NCBI RefSeq assembly: GCF_030272615.1
Contig: NC_081412.1
Span: 668,179,852 to 668,243,851 of the forward strand
Length of the DNA: 64,000 nt
Direction: 5' to 3'
Source: Cryptomeria japonica
Lineage: Eukaryota > Streptophyta > Pinopsida > Cupressales > Cupressaceae
Shown: piece after piece, positions 12,399 to 24,805 of the stretch
Layout: each line of letters starts with the position of its first letter
How positions within the stretch are numbered: the first letter of the stretch is position 1
Notes under the pieces: generated by a model
Databases searched by the model: none
The model's input: only the letters and a program-made list of their open reading frames with translations
Told to the model about the DNA's origin: nothing
Program-made: the position numbers and the translations under genes

Positions 12399-12896
12399 TT
12401 TTAGGATTCCCAAAGATACTGAGAGGGGGGGGGGTTGAATCGGTATCTGACTGGTATAAAATTTTTCTTAACTTACAACATGAAAAGCATATCAAAACTG
12501 TGTACCAGTAAACCAAAAATAATGTAGTAAATACGAACAATAACCACAACATAAGAAACACACCATAACATAATATTTTAATGAGGAAATCTGGTGTGAG
12601 AAAAACCTCAGTGGGATTTGTGACCCACAATATTCACTTACTGGCCAATAAGAGAATATTACTGCTTACAATAGGGGCCTGCACATGCAAGAAGGCCAAG
12701 TTCCTAGAGCTCACTGCTCAATTACAAAAGAAGTCACACTGACTTACAAAAATGGATTATACAAATCCAATGTCTTGTACTACTTTAGATCAACATCTGC
12801 TATGCTAGATTCAGTACCGGTTTAAGCTTTGCTACATACATAAACCTTTATCCTATAATTCACATATTAGGTCTGCTATCATCTTTCCATACTTTG
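12399..12896 (-). repeat. 5' LTR of element A, left segment
   Basis: It aligns with 6428-6925. The first dinucleotide is TT instead of TG. It is interrupted after 12896 by element I; the alignment resumes at 22397 without loss. Confidence 0.9.
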
Positions 12897-14149
12897 TGTA
12901 CGTTAGGAAATAAGAAATCATCACAAAACAAGATAAACGTAATAGCTCAATCACAAATGCATCCATTGCAATGAATCTATCCTAAGACACACTCAATAGA
13001 GACATGAAACAAAAGCATTCAAAAGCAAAGATTATGCAAACCATAGGCAAGATTTGAATACTCCTTCATGCGGCTCCATTGTTCTTCTTTCCTCTCCAAA
13101 TAGTTGTGGATCTCACCTACAAGTGCACACACAATTGAAAGCAAGTAGACGGGATTTTTGATCAAGAGTACTAGAAGCGTAAATTCGATAGTCTGATTAA
13201 GGATTAGGGAATCAAGAATCAAGGGATTTGATTGAAGAAATTCATCCAATTTATAGAGAAATTGGAGAAAAAGATCAAATTAGCATGATAGTGATTCGAA
13301 TGGAAATTCAAATCAAGAATAGCAAAATTATGACATGTCTATGACAAATTGCTATGCAAGGATTTATGACAATTTATGACAAATTTCTATGCAAAGATTT
13401 ATGACAATTTATGACAAATTTCTATGCAAAGATTTATGACAATTTATGACAAATTTCTATGTCATTTCCATGAATTTAGGAGAGAAATAGGAGGAAATTA
13501 GGAATTAGAAAAATTAAGAAATTAGAAAATGAGGAATTAGGAATTAAGAAATTGATTAAAATAGGAAATTAGGAATTAGGTAAATTAATTAATAATTTGT
13601 CATTTATTAATTAATTCACAAAGAGGAATAATTAGCCAATTAAATGAACATTTAATTGTGACAAGAAGACTTAGGATAAATAAATAAATTATTTAACCTA
13701 GAGGGAAAATGCCAAACAAAATGAATAAATCATAAAACCTTGGAAGATGAATTAGAAATGCAAAGATGACAATTAGGTCTTGATGAAAGACAATTGATAT
13801 CGATTTGATCATGATTTTGGATTGATAAATGCACCAAGGAACAATGACAAATTGATCCAAATTGACATGATTGGAAAGGACAAGGATCGATGACGAATCG
13901 ATCGCAATATGACAAGATTGACAAGGACAAAGATCGACCAAAATCATGACTGAAGATTGTTGCCGACAAGACCAAATTCGAAAGCGAGACAGATGAAGAA
14001 TGTAGAAGAATGACTCGATGTTCACAAATGATAAAAACCAAGTATGAATCATAGGAGAAATGTTAATGCAACGCAAAAACCTAAAATGAGGCAATGCGCA
14101 AATGTTAAAGTATGACCCCGCAAGCGTTGACCATTTTTAGGTGTCTACA
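12897..14149 (-). repeat. 3' LTR of element I
   Basis: TGTACGTTAGG ... GGTGTCTACA. The ORFs inside occur identically in the right LTR and carry no recognisable domain. AT-rich, with short tandem repeats in the middle. Confidence 0.95.
13330..13465. repeat. Tandem repeat in element I LTR
   Basis: Three near-perfect units of about 36 bp built on TTATGACAATTTATGAC plus AAATTTCTATGCAAAG. The array also occurs in the right LTR (about 21570-21685), so it predates insertion. Confidence 0.85.
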
Positions 14150-14163
14150 TTTTGCCCCTCTTT
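14150..14163 (-). other. Polypurine tract of element I
   Basis: Minus strand AAAGAGGGGCAAAA directly before the LTR start. It is nearly identical to the tract of element II (45441-45453). Confidence 0.85.
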
Positions 14164-14195
14164 GAGACAATGCGATTTTAAGCATTGTTTCAAAG
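14160..14195 (+). other. Hairpin 1 next to PPT, element I
   Basis: CTTTGAGACAATGC, loop of 8, GCATTGTTTCAAAG: a 14-bp stem with a single G-U pair when read as plus-strand RNA. Element II has a hairpin at the same place with changed but still paired bases. Confidence 0.75.
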
Positions 14196-14245
14196 AACAA
14201 TAATGAAAATGCCCCAGACAATGACAATGACATATGCATGCCCCC

Positions 14246-14291
14246 TCGAGGAATTGGCCGGAAACATGCAGAAAATAGGCCAATTGATCGA
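14246..14291 (+). other. Hairpin 2 downstream of PPT, element I
   Basis: TCGAGGAATTGGCC and GGCCAATTGATCGA flank an 18-base loop: 14 positions, 12 paired. It is preceded by GCATGCCCCC. The homologous hairpin in element II is at 45548-45593. Confidence 0.65.
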
Positions 14292-15039
14292 TAAGAATGA
14301 TAGGAGACGATAGGATCGAACGGATTGCCAAGACTGACAGAAGAAATGTTAGTAAGAAGAAATTAGATAGAGGATAGTTAGAGACGAAGAAAAACTTGCT
14401 TTCACTAATGCACTTTGTAGGTGAGAACCTTTATTTAATGTAGCAAAATGGATGCGTAGCATCATGGCACTGAAGGCCAGAGCTGAAATGCAACCCTTTT
14501 TGCAAAAGACAGACACATCATAGACAAACAACAATCACAACAAAAAAGAAAGAGATCATGAACCATCCCGGTCACTCTAAATCACTCAACGACTTCATCG
14601 AGCAACATAGGAACATGATTGAAGCCAAAGATAAATCAATAAAAAGATAAGATGCACAAATTCCAAAAAAATCAAACAAACACCTTGATCTTCATTGTCA
14701 AAAGTTGAAAGTGCTGATAGGACGATCATGCTATCTGGTTTCAGGGAATGCGGTACCCCGTCTAAGACAGGACACAATCTGGTTTCAAGTATACCACACC
14801 CTGTATAAGACCCATGATAGTGTGCCAAGGACAAATAAATTTGCGGTTGATTGACATGACAAGTGCGATCAATTTAAATGTCTGGTTTGAGTAAAAAGTT
14901 CATCTGTTAACGCATGATTTCATTAAAGCACAATGTGTTGGATTGCGTGTCGTTGGATGTATACTCAGTGATTTGTCTTATGCACTAAGAGGATATTTAT
15001 TGCAAAATGCGTGTTTTTGGATTTTAATGTTTTGAAATG

Positions 15040-15290
15040 TTTTTTGTGTTCATTTTTTTTCAGGACTTTTTAAATGTTTTTGAGATTTTTTGAGGACATT
15101 TTTCAATTTTTATGATCTTTTTTCAGGACATTTTGAAATTTTTATGATCTTTTTTCAGGACATTTTTCAATTTTTTTTGTGAATTATTTCAGGACGTTTT
15201 TAAATGTTTTTGGAAGATTTTTTTTCAGGACATTTTTCAATTTTTTTGAATTATTTCAGGACATTTTTCAATTTTTATGATTTTGCCCCC
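15040..15290. repeat. Imperfect T-rich tandem repeat, element I
   Basis: About six units containing TTTTTTCAGGACATTTT separated by AATTTTTATGAT. It ends at GCCCCCAGTGTC. A comparable array precedes GCCCCCAGTTTG in element II (50860-51055). Nothing coding is seen between 14300 and 15900; the ORFs are low-complexity shadows. Confidence 0.7.
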
Positions 15291-15930
15291 AGTGTCTAGC
15301 AAGGCAAGGAATATGACAGGTGAATAGAAAGGCTTGCTAAAATGATGGTGGATAGAGGGAAGACAAAGGCCTGTTATCATGGAGACAATGCGGATGCAAT
15401 TTTCAAGGGCTATGGCATGATGGGACAAGAGACTGGATATGACAATGTAAAGCAGGAACATGGCATGAGGGACATGTCAAGAGGTTTTTGAAACCATGTT
15501 TAAATTTTGCGTCCTTATGTCAGATCAAGATCAAGGAATGAAAAATAGTGTATGGATAGTGATAAGATATGGATAGGATAAGCAAGACCAAGAATGGATA
15601 AAGGACATGGACTGAAGGTCGGGATATTATACGGGATAGTGGCAGAAAATCGCAATAAGCTAGGGAATATGGATGGAAGGTTATAATAAGCAAATGGATA
15701 AATGACCAAAAGCTATGATAGACTGAAAGCTGCAAACAAGATACATGATGCTCATGACGATCCTTAGCCTTGTCAAGATCAAAAGGTGGAAAGGGAAACT
15801 GGACATGAGGGACAATAGGATATGAAGGGTAATGATAGGGGTTCGATAGGATAGTGAAGGGCAATAAGATATGAAGGAGGAAACCTGCCCCCAAGTACAG
15901 TGTGCAAGAAGTTCATAGATTACGCATGAT

Positions 15931-16083
15931 GCCTGTTTGCCAGGTTTTCATCACGGTACTTGCCCAAGGCGCCTGTTTGCCAAGTTTTCACCAATGGACG
16001 AATTATTTTTCTTTATTTTTTTTTTCTTTTTCTTTTGTCTTTTCACTTTTTTTTTTACTTTTACTTTTTTTTTTTTTTTTGAC
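15931..16083 (-). other. Post-coding module shared with element II, then T-tract
   Basis: It contains two copies of GCCTGTTTGCCAGGTTTTCA-type sequence (15931 and 15970), then a long T/C-rich tract to 16083. Element II has the same module at 51231-51320, just past its integrase stop. It lies about 170 bases downstream of the coding end in the sense direction. The role is unknown. Confidence 0.6.
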
Positions 16084-16247
16084 TTTTCAATAGAAGATGG
16101 ACACATGATAGGGGATGGAAGAAGGACTCAAGCGTCTTTTTGTTTGGATAGTAGCCTTGAAAAAAATGGACCATGACCTTTAAAAGTATGCTCAAAGACG
16201 TTGGTAGGATAAGGACATGGAAAAAGAGATGAAACTAAGGCAAGGAT

Positions 16248-19124
16248 TTATGCAAAGGATTGGACCAAAGGGATGGAAGGATGGAAAATATGCATTGGAT
16301 AATGGATAGGGTATCGGAAGAACTGGGCTTCAGTGGATGGAAATGTTGGCAAGATCGACATTGGCACACACCTTGAGGGGTGATGGATTGATGGAGGAAA
16401 AATGGATCTCAGATTGTGAGATTTGGATGGAGGAATAGCTTGGGATTTTGGGACATAAGGGCCCAAAATGGATGAAGAAGGTGATGGAGGAACAAATTTG
16501 AGAGGGTTGGATGGAGGAATAGCAACTTTGGATGCCAAGTTGGATGTTTCTTTAGGCTTTTGTGCTTCAAGGAGCCGCTTAGGGATCCACATGGTTTTTG
16601 ATTTTTCATGCTTTTGTGATTCCTTGGAGTGCATTGCTTGCACAAGGGATTTAGGAACCCATATATATTTTGACTTTGATTTATTTTTCTCAGTGGGCCT
16701 TTGTGGCCTTTTGGATATTTCTTTTTCTTTATAGATCATATTGTTCTTTGTTTTCACATGTCGATTATATTGGACATGTTGATCCTTGAATAAATGTGGA
16801 TTTCTAGACTTATGACTTTTATACTTGGCATCCAAATTGCTTGGAAGAGGGAATGAATGTCGATGTGGATGGGAATGATATGGAGGCATGTGGGATGGAT
16901 GGAAGGATCTCTAGGATGTGTGCCTTTGCTGATGTTGCATAGGAGATGGAGGGATATAGGGACCTAGAATGGATGGAAGCGATGATGGGGAAGGTGGACA
17001 TTTTGATTTTGACTTTGATGGAGGGATACCAACGCCTTGAGTGTGAGCTCTGTAGTCATGACCTTGAAGATTTTCTTCCACATGAAGGGATTCTTGCTTA
17101 TGGAGATCTACTCCTTTTCCTTTATGAAAATCTTGACTTGTAGGATACTCTTTTCTTTGGGAAGAAGACACGAGTCCATTATGAGGTGGATATGATATGA
17201 GAGAAATAATGAGATCTTGAAGTGGATCGGATTGCACCAAAGTGGAAGAACCCATTATGCATGTCAAGGGTTCATGAACATCTTGCACTAACATGTTAGG
17301 ATCATGAGTGGGATTAGGATTGTGAGGGGGACTAGGATTGTGTTGTGGGCATGGTTCAATGACAGGCTCTTCAAGAGATGGAATGGGAGAAATAATGGGA
17401 TCATCAAAAGAAATGCGATCTTGGAGTGGATATGGAGCATTAGGACAAGGAGATGGAGGAACAAGTGGATCTAGTGGAGGATCTGAAGGAATGATAGGGT
17501 CTTGTGTTGGAAATGAATTTGGAAGGATACTTTGATCTTGACAAGGAGGAAGATCATCGGATTCCTCTTTAAAGGTGCTTTGCTCTTGACTTTCAATGGG
17601 ATCATCGGAAAGGATGGAAAGGATATCTTGATCTTTCTTAGGAAGTGGAATGTCAGTGGGATTTGAAAGGACATTTTTTTCATGAAATGGAAGGGGATCA
17701 TTTGGGATTGGATGGGCTGGGATATCTTGATCTTGCTCGGGGAATGGAGTGTCAATAGGATCTTGGATAGGATGGACAAGAATAGGGGAATCATCATGAG
17801 TGTCTGGGAACATGGGATCTTGGTCAAAAATTGGATGGGATGATAAGGTTTCGAGATTGTGATCTTGATTTTCTTTAAGACTCATTTCTTCGTGCTCTAA
17901 ATTATCCTCTTGACATGAGGTTGGACTTTGGATATGCATGGAGGATTCTGACAAGGGCTCAATGTTTTGGGATGAAGGAAATGCACTTTGAACATTTGTG
18001 ATGGATTCTGACAAGGAATCAATGCTTGAACATGAGGAAGAGGGACTTTGAATGGGGTCCTCTAAAATAGGCAATGGCAATAAAGTGCATGGTGGCATTG
18101 GGTCTTGTATTTCTGAAACATGACAAGGATGTGCATCATAAATTGGATGATCTTGGCAATCAATTATGGATATCTCTTGGATAATTGCATCCTTGGGTGT
18201 ATTGTTTGATGAGGACAACATGGACGGTTCTTGTGAAACTTCTAAAGGTGTAGGGATAGATGCCACTGGAGAGTCAATTTGCTTGCGAGGGGATGAGGCA
18301 TTGCTAGACATAGTTGCATTATCTTGATCATCCTCAAAGAACTCACTTGGTAATTTCCTTAAGATCATTGCAATAAAGCCACCTTTCTTTCGAGGTTTTG
18401 ACATAGTTGTATCTAGAATTTGAACTTGTTTTTGGTTTGATGTCATGTTTTGATATTGGACTTGGTGTTGATCAAATTGGTTTGACATGTTCAAAATTTG
18501 GCTTGGTGTGTGCTGCAACCTTTGTTTTTGAATGTTTGGTTGTTGTGGTTGATACTGAGTTGTCCGTTGAGTTTGTTGTTGATACTTGATAATCAGTTGG
18601 ACATATTGTTGAGATTGGACCATTGGTTGTGTTGGTTGTATATGTTGAAATTGTTGAACAATTGGTTGTGATGGTTGAAAATTTGATTGATAGTGAACAC
18701 CTTCTTGTTCTTGATGTGAAGGCACATAATGTTGAAATTGATGTTGTCTCTTTTCTTGAAATTGTTTCATCATCTCTATTTGTGAGAGGAGAGCTGGTAT
18801 GTCTGATCGTTCAAGAAGAGATCTTACATCAATTGGCTCAATCTTTGGATTTTGACCTGGAAATTTTCGAAACACTTTGGACATTTGTGATCTATTCTTC
18901 TCAATGTTTTTCACTCTTTGTTCCAATATCTCTTCTTCTTGAGCTAGTTTCTCCTCTAGTTTTTGTATTTGGAGACTTGTTTCATCATAAAGAGTTTGAT
19001 CTATATTGCCTTGTTGTTGGGTTGGATATAATTGTGATTGCATTGTCGGTTGATATGTCAAACTTTGTTGCATCATTGGTGCTTGGAACCTTGTTTCAAT
19101 AGACATGTCACTATGCAAATGCAA
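16248..19124 (-). pseudogene. Element I ORF: 959-codon low-complexity protein, one stop
   Basis: One frame runs from the ATG at 19122-19124 to 16248, broken only by TAG at 16911-16913 (CAG is one transition away). Residues about 45-90 are a Glu/Lys-rich coiled coil (QIQKLEEKLAQEEEIL). A Gln-rich region with many QPQQ/QFQ repeats follows to about 260, then a basic KPRKKGGF patch, about 350 residues of Pro/Asp/Ser-rich repeats (QDPIxxP), and a basic C-terminus with two related motifs, SKYIWVPKSLVQA and SKTMWIPKRLLEA. No gag or pol domain is recognisable. The coiled coil and Gln-rich part could serve particle assembly. The function is unknown. Confidence 0.7.
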
Positions 19125-21081
19125 TATTTTTGGAGTTTTTCAAGGATAATGTATGATATGCAACTAAATGCAAACTAAATAGATGAAAATGCAATCTATG
19201 GCAAGAGTGCAACCTATGTTTTTGGTTGTTTTTGAAGATTTTGACAAACTTTTTGGAATGCAAATCTAAAAGAGACCCTTAGGAAATTGAAATGATGTCT
19301 AGACCTCAAAGGACAAAAGGACCAAGTGACAAAAGGACAAAATGACAAAGTCTTCCCTATATGCTTGGATACTAAGCTAGGTTTGACCAAATGACAATAA
19401 TGACAAAAAGACAAAAGATTTAATAAGGTCTAGAATTCTTAACAATGACTTAGGGTTTATCAAAGATTTGGATTACTCAAGTATGACAAAAACCTAGTTT
19501 TGACACTATATGCAAAGAGACAATTACTATGCAAATGACCCTAATATGATATGATAATGACCTAAGCTTAATGAAGAGACCTAGGGTATGCAAATGCAAA
19601 TGAATGACAATGGTATTACTCTAATGCAAGAGGACACATGCAAATGGATGACCCTTATTGATATGCAAAGGAGTATGACTTAGGTGAAACCTAACCTTGG
19701 TACTTGACAATGAACTTTGCAAAATGCAACCTAGGATGAACCTAAATGTAAGTGACATGAATGTTAAGACAAGATTTTGAACAATGTTTGACAACCATGT
19801 TTTAAAGTGTTTTGAAGTTTGTTGGATGAAATGCTCTTATGTTTAACCTTGTTTTGAATCAATTTATCTTGTTTTTGAAATGAGACAAAATTCAACTTTT
19901 GACAATCAAAGCATACAAGATATTGCAACTTAGACTCAAGACAATCATGCTCATTCCCACATTTCTTATGGTAGGAAAGGACATTAGGTACTTGAGAGGT
20001 AGACTTGTTATGGGATTCAAGGAGAATACATAGATGCTTGACCCCACGGGCTCCCCTCCACGGCACTCACTTCTCAGGGCAGCCAAGCATCAGTCCCCAT
20101 GGAAATCTCCCCATGGCGAACTTAGTATCTCTTCCAAGTATCTGAACTTTTCCTTCTCAAGCAACTAGAAGGGTTTTTGGCCTCTAAAAAACAAGGTGTG
20201 TAGTAAGGATTTCTATTAAGTGTTACTCCTTGATGTCACGCAAGCGTGATTGAGACATTAAGCCCATCAAGATACCAAACAAATGTAGTCGCGCAAGCAC
20301 GATTTAGACCAAGAGGCCCTACTTAGATGTTGATATGAGAAAGAGTTCAAGGGTCATCACTTCCCAAGTAACTGCAATTCCCACGTAACACTTCCTTCAA
20401 AACTTTCGCTCATCAGGTATTTTTTTATAGTGAGTTAGAATGCCAAGGTATTCTAGCCGTACTCACTTTGGGTCGTTCCCTTCTCACGATTATCACTTGC
20501 TTGCAAAAGCAAATGGTCGGGAAGGCAGGCCCTCTAAAGGTGACACACAATCAAAACAACGAGCATGGTATCGAAGATCTGGATTTCTGATCACCCTAAG
20601 AAGGATGAGAGCATACTCTCCTACTCCAATGTCACACCCAACACTCAAAGAAAAAACATGTTCATTCCAACCTATTTAGAAATCACTAGGTGCCTATAAC
20701 ATTAATGACAAACACCAAGTTTAGTTGTTTCTCCAAGGTAACCTGCAAAACCCCAATCAGAAGTTTGATATGCTTAGTCTTTGACTATCGAACCTACACA
20801 AAACGTGTTAGTAGTTTCATTTATTGCCTTTGTCATGTGTATGCCAAGGTGTTGCACAAAGAATCAGTACCAAAAACCAGAATGCAAAAAAAATAGAATG
20901 AAAACCACAATTTTTTTTTTTTTACAGAAGCGCAGAATGCATTTACACAGGCGCAGAATGCATAACACAGGTGCAAGTTGTCTTACACAGGTGCAGAAGT
21001 CTCCAGAAAACCCTGCACGACCCTGTTTTTGGGTTTTTGGCCTGCAAATCAACTCAAAAGCACTCAAAAACACAATAAAGG
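19125..21081 (-). other. 5' leader of element I (non-coding)
   Basis: About 2 kb between primer site and ORF. It holds GACAAAAGGACAAAATGAC-like repeats (19310-19410), a CGCAAGCGTGATT motif (20237-20249) with a similar GCGCAAGCACGATT at 20292, and a GGTCGTTCCC ... GGCAGGCCCTCTAAA pair resembling one in the leader of element II. Close to the PBS are repeats of ACAGGCGCAGAATGCAT (20930-21000). No convincing ORF. Confidence 0.6.
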
Positions 21082-21115
21082 GATTAGAAGGTTAGTGTTC
21101 ATGTCGGGTTCACCA
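21082..21115 (-). other. tRNA-Trp primer-binding site, element I (extended, decayed)
   Basis: The plus strand ends ...ATGTCGGGTTCACCA, 5 bases from the LTR. Similarity to plant tRNA-Trp continues further (GATTAGAAGGTT...GTGTTC) with a few substitutions and about 5-6 bases deleted, well past the usual 18 nt. Confidence 0.75.
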
Positions 21116-21120
21116 ATTAA

Positions 21121-22391
21121 TGTACGTTAGGAAATAAGAAATCATCACAAAACAAGATAAACGTAATAGCTCAATCACAAATGCATCCATTGCAATGAAT
21201 CTATCCTAAGACACACTCAATAGAGACATGAAACAAAAGCATTCAAAAGCAAAGATTATGCAAACCATAGGCAAGATTTGAATACTCCTTCATGCGGCTC
21301 CATTGTTCTTCTTTCCTCTCCAAATAGTTGTGGATCTCACCTAAAAGTGCACACACAATTGAAAGCAAGTAGATGGGATTTTTGATCAAGAGTACTAGAA
21401 GCGTAAATTCGATAGTCTGATTAAGGATTAGGGAATCAAGAATCAAGGGATTTGATTGAAGAAATTCATCCAATTTATAGAGAAATTGGAGAAAAAGATC
21501 AAATTAGCATGATAGTGATTCTAATGGAAATTCAAATCAAGAATAGCAAAATTATGACATGTCTATGAAAAATTGCTATGCAAGGATTTATGACAATTTA
21601 TGACAAATTTCTATGCAAAGATTTATGACAATTTATGACAAATTTCTATGCAAAGATTTATGACAATTTATGACAAATTTCTATGTCATTTCCATGAATT
21701 TAGGAGAGAAATAGGAGGAAATTAGGAATTAGAAAAATTAAGAAATTAGAAAATGAGGAATTAGGAATTAAGAAATTGATTAAAATAGGAAATTAGGAAT
21801 TAGGTAAATTAATTAATAATTTGTCATTTATTAATTAATTCACAAAGAGGAATAATTAGCCAATTAAATGAACATTTAATTGTGACAAGAAGACTTAGGA
21901 TAAATAAATAAATTATTTAACCTAGAGGGAAAATGCCAAACAAAATGAATAAATCATAAAACCTTGGAAGATGAATTAGAAATGCAAAGACGACAATTAG
22001 GTCTTGATGAAAGATAATTGATATCGATTCGATCATGATTTTGGATTGATAAATGATTTTGGATTGATAAATGCACCAAGGAACAATGACAAATTGATCC
22101 AAATTGACATGATTGAAAAGGACAAGGATCGATGACAAATCGATCGCAATATGACAAGATTGACAAGGACAAAGATCGACCAAAATCATGACTAAAGATT
22201 GTTGCCGACAAGACCAAATTCGAAAGCGAGACAGATGAAGAATGTAGAAGAATGACTCGATGTTCGCAAATGATAAAAAACAAGTATGAATCATAGGAGA
22301 AATGTTAATGCGACGCAAAAACCTAAAATGAGGCAATGCGCAAATGTTAAAGTATGACCCCGCAAGCGTTGACCATTTTTAGGTGTCTACA
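21121..22391 (-). repeat. 5' LTR of element I
   Basis: TGTACGTTAGG ... GGTGTCTACA. It is identical in length to the left LTR except for an 18-bp tandem duplication (about 22040-22075). Confidence 0.95.
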
Positions 22392-22396
22392 CTTTG

Positions 22397-22690
22397 TATA
22401 TTAAATGATCTACAATGATCTCATACATACATGAGTCATATTACAATCCGCTAAGTCAGATTTACAAAATATTTTATAATTAATTACAAAATATATATAT
22501 ATACAAAATTCCTGTTGGCCAGGGTGTCGGTAATCTTCCTTTTCGGTGTCGGTGATTTGTATGTCAGTGTAGAGTCTGTCGGAGCCGGTGCCTATGTCTG
22601 CCTACCGATATCACATGATTGTAAGGTTGTCATCAATGATAATACCTTCAATCACCTACAATTTATCATTCAAGTGTGCATTTGCCAACA
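22397..22690 (-). repeat. 5' LTR of element A, right segment
   Basis: It continues the alignment with 6926-7217 after element I and ends ...TTTGCCAACA, followed by the duplication TCTTC. Confidence 0.9.
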
Positions 22691-22695
22691 TCTTC

Positions 22696-22983
22696 AACAA
22701 AAGATATAATCATACCAGAGCTCACCAAAGCAAATACCAAACTCTACCAACCACTGTACAAAAAGACTGAACTACAAACCAGATCAAATAATATGATCAA
22801 GAAAACTTTTGAATCATTGAAACAAATAAGGAATAAAGTATTCCAACATCCCAATCAGGTAAATCAGCTGTATCAACTCAATGTAATCACCGGAACACCA
22901 AAAAGGCTCTCAGCAACACCAAAACACAGGAATATGTTGACATCAATGACAACAACATATCCTAGAAGCAACAATATCCAACA
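22696..22983 (-). repeat. 5' LTR of element Y, right (U3) segment
   Basis: Resumption of the Y LTR after element A; it ends ...AATATCCAACA, which is TGTTGGATATT on the minus strand. The sequence beyond is of a different kind. The open frame inside (22676-22987) crosses two elements and is not a gene. Confidence 0.6.
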
Positions 22984-23617
22984 ATAACTAGCCTGATTTT
23001 CATAATATTAAAAATTATATGGCCATAATAGAGTCAAAAGTAATGCATATATCTTTAGGAGATGTAGGCTTGTCAATAAGATTCACAACATTGTGAGACT
23101 CTATACCAAGGTCATTGGGAGAAAAGGAAAGAGACTCATACTAAACAATATTGGTAGACTAAAAAAATAAATAAGAATCTGGGACTACAAAGAGATGGGA
23201 GAGCTAGACAAGCATGGTATTAAAGGGGGCGACAGATTGAAGGTATCCGAACAAAGCTTGTAGACCACCCTTTAGAGCATGGAAGGGTCGAGCAAAGAGA
23301 TTCAGAAGCAATTAGAGGGTGTGGAATATGGGCTTTGTCCAGGGATGAGATCAAGGTCATAATCAGTGGGGATATGTTGCTATTCACTCTAGCCCTCAAT
23401 TTGACTTCAAGACCATTGAGAAAAAGTTTTGGAAACTGAATTAATAGGAGGAAAATCCACAGACAAAGAAGGTTTGTACAGGGTTTGATCATTCTTGTGT
23501 TGTGTCTCTTCTCATTTAAAATTTAGAATGGAAATAATTTGAGCAAATGCTTAAAAAGGTATTTTTTTATGATATAGAACAGGGAATGGCCTATGTTTTC
23601 AAGGCTCTGTTATTGGT

Positions 23618-24238
23618 GTGATGAAAACTAAGGTAGGGGTTGTGTTAAAAAAATTGTTCCTAATTGTTTTTATTTGGTCATTTTCCCTTGTGAAAAAGAA
23701 AAAGAATGGATTTTGGATAGTGGGTCATTTCTCATGGGGGGAAAGGTTTTTCATAAAGGACCGGATCCCAAATTTTGATCCAAAAAAGGCAAAGATTAAG
23801 GAGGTACGTATATGGATTTGTCTTTATAACCTTCCTCATGAATACTGGGATGTTGAAACCCTCAAAATGATGGGGAACAAATTAGGTATTTTTCAGAAAA
23901 CTGATGAAGCTCTGCAGTCAAAAGGGTTCAGTATGTATGCAAGAGTTTTTATTATGTGGCAGTCCATCCATCCCTTTCCACAAATTATAGAACTGAAATC
24001 GAGGGAAGGAATATGGAAGAAAGTGATTGAGGTTGAGGATCTTATGAATATATGTTTGATATGCAAAGAAAAAGGGCACATAGATGGAGAGAGCATGGAG
24101 GACCCAAAGGGGAAAGGTATGATGCAAAATACTCTACAAGATTTATTAATTAAATTGAGTGAGGTGGTATTGGGGCAGAATGAGGAGGTTGGAACCTCTT
24201 TGAAAAATGGTGGTAAGTTGGATAACAATAATCCTTAA
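23618..24238 (+). pseudogene. LINE ORF1-like protein (DUF4283 type) with degenerate zinc knuckle
   Basis: 206 residues. The pattern FWIVGHFSWGERFF, KAKIKEVRIWICLYNLPHEYW, GNKLGIFQKTDEA and YARVFI matches the DUF4283 domain of plant LINE ORF1 proteins, an RNA-binding-like fold. CLICKEKGHIDGES follows, a CCHC knuckle that has lost its last Cys. The true start is probably further upstream and lost to mutation. It is likely non-functional. Confidence 0.65.
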
Positions 24239-24454
24239 GGTAAATGGTGTTCTTGGCATAAAGGGTGTAATATAGGATGATAATGGTGAATGAAGTTGAT
24301 AATTCCAGACATGATGGCTTGGGCTCATGTATTGAAAGGAAAACTCCAATCATGTGAATGATATGAAAAACTCTAAATTTGACAGACAAGTGAGGGTTGA
24401 GAAGATTTTTGAAGTTCCTGAGAAGTAAATTAATAAAGGAGCTACAATTTAAGG

Positions 24455-24805
24455 ATGCCTTCAGATGTGGATTTTGAGAAAGAGGTTAATAAGTTGTTGG
24501 ATGATGACACTTCACTAGGAAAAGATTTAAATCCTAGTATCATTGAACCAATAGACATTGGTGGTCCTCATGTAAATCTTGATTTTGATGGAGAGGATTT
24601 AAATCTAGCTAAGGAAGCGATTTTTAAGGACATTCAAATTTCTCCAATACAAACCCTTAATTTTGCAAATGAGGAGTTGAAGGGTTTGGATTCCCTTGGA
24701 AATGAAGTTCTAGACTCACAAGACTTAGAGGAGGAGGCTAAAGATATTGGAGATTTAGGAGTTCAAGCTGAAATTAAAATCTTGGGGATGACATATCTAA
24801 ATTAG
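24455..24805 (+). pseudogene. Acidic linker segment of the LINE
   Basis: 116 residues rich in Asp, Glu, Leu and Asn, between the ORF1-like and endonuclease-like parts. No domain is recognised; the position suggests the C-terminal part of ORF1. Confidence 0.4.

Larger units (their letters stand above)
12897..22391 (-). mobile_element. Element I: non-autonomous LTR element related to Tat-type element II
   Basis: A 9,495-bp element with exact target duplication CTTTG (12892-12896 and 22392-22396). LTRs are 1,253 and 1,271 bp and differ by about 13 substitutions plus one 18-bp duplication. The minus-strand orientation follows from the tRNA-Trp primer site next to the right LTR and the polypurine tract next to the left LTR. 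The interior has one long ORF (16248-19124) and no gag, protease, RT or integrase motifs. It shares primer site, PPT, two hairpins and a post-coding module with element II, so trans-mobilisation by that lineage is the simplest inference. Confidence 0.9.
6428..22690 (-). mobile_element. Element A: pol-less two-ORF LTR retrotransposon (Sirevirus-like), split by element I
   Basis: It is bounded by the exact 5-bp target duplication TCTTC (6423-6427 and 22691-22695) and inserted in the LTR of Y. Order in the sense direction, right to left: 5' LTR, iMet-type PBS, ORF1 (coiled coil plus CCHC knuckles), internal TATA box, ORF2 (about 1.1 kb of codons), a cluster of polypurine tracts, 3' LTR. Without element I it is about 6.8 kb. 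No protease, integrase, RT or RNase H motif is present, and the related element B (35369-41967) lacks them at the same place. The missing pol is therefore a family trait, not a deletion in this copy. Sirevirus affinity is inferred from the repeated PPTs and the iMet PBS. Confidence 0.85.

Noticed and set aside
13019-13249. Duplicated 76-residue ORF (13019-13249 and 21243-21473) as a gene pair
   Set aside because: Both lie at the same place in the two LTRs of element I; they are repeats of non-coding LTR sequence.
13330-13465. CRISPR-like array
   Set aside because: Adjacent units without unique spacers; a plain tandem repeat in an LTR of a plant element.
18623-19102. Plus-strand 159-residue Leu/Val-rich ORF that looks membrane-like
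   Set aside because: Antisense shadow of the Gln-rich start of the element I ORF; CAA/CAG read backwards gives TTG/CTG (Leu).
22676-22987. 103-residue ORF after element I
   Set aside because: It crosses the junction between the A LTR and the Y LTR and so cannot be an ancestral gene.
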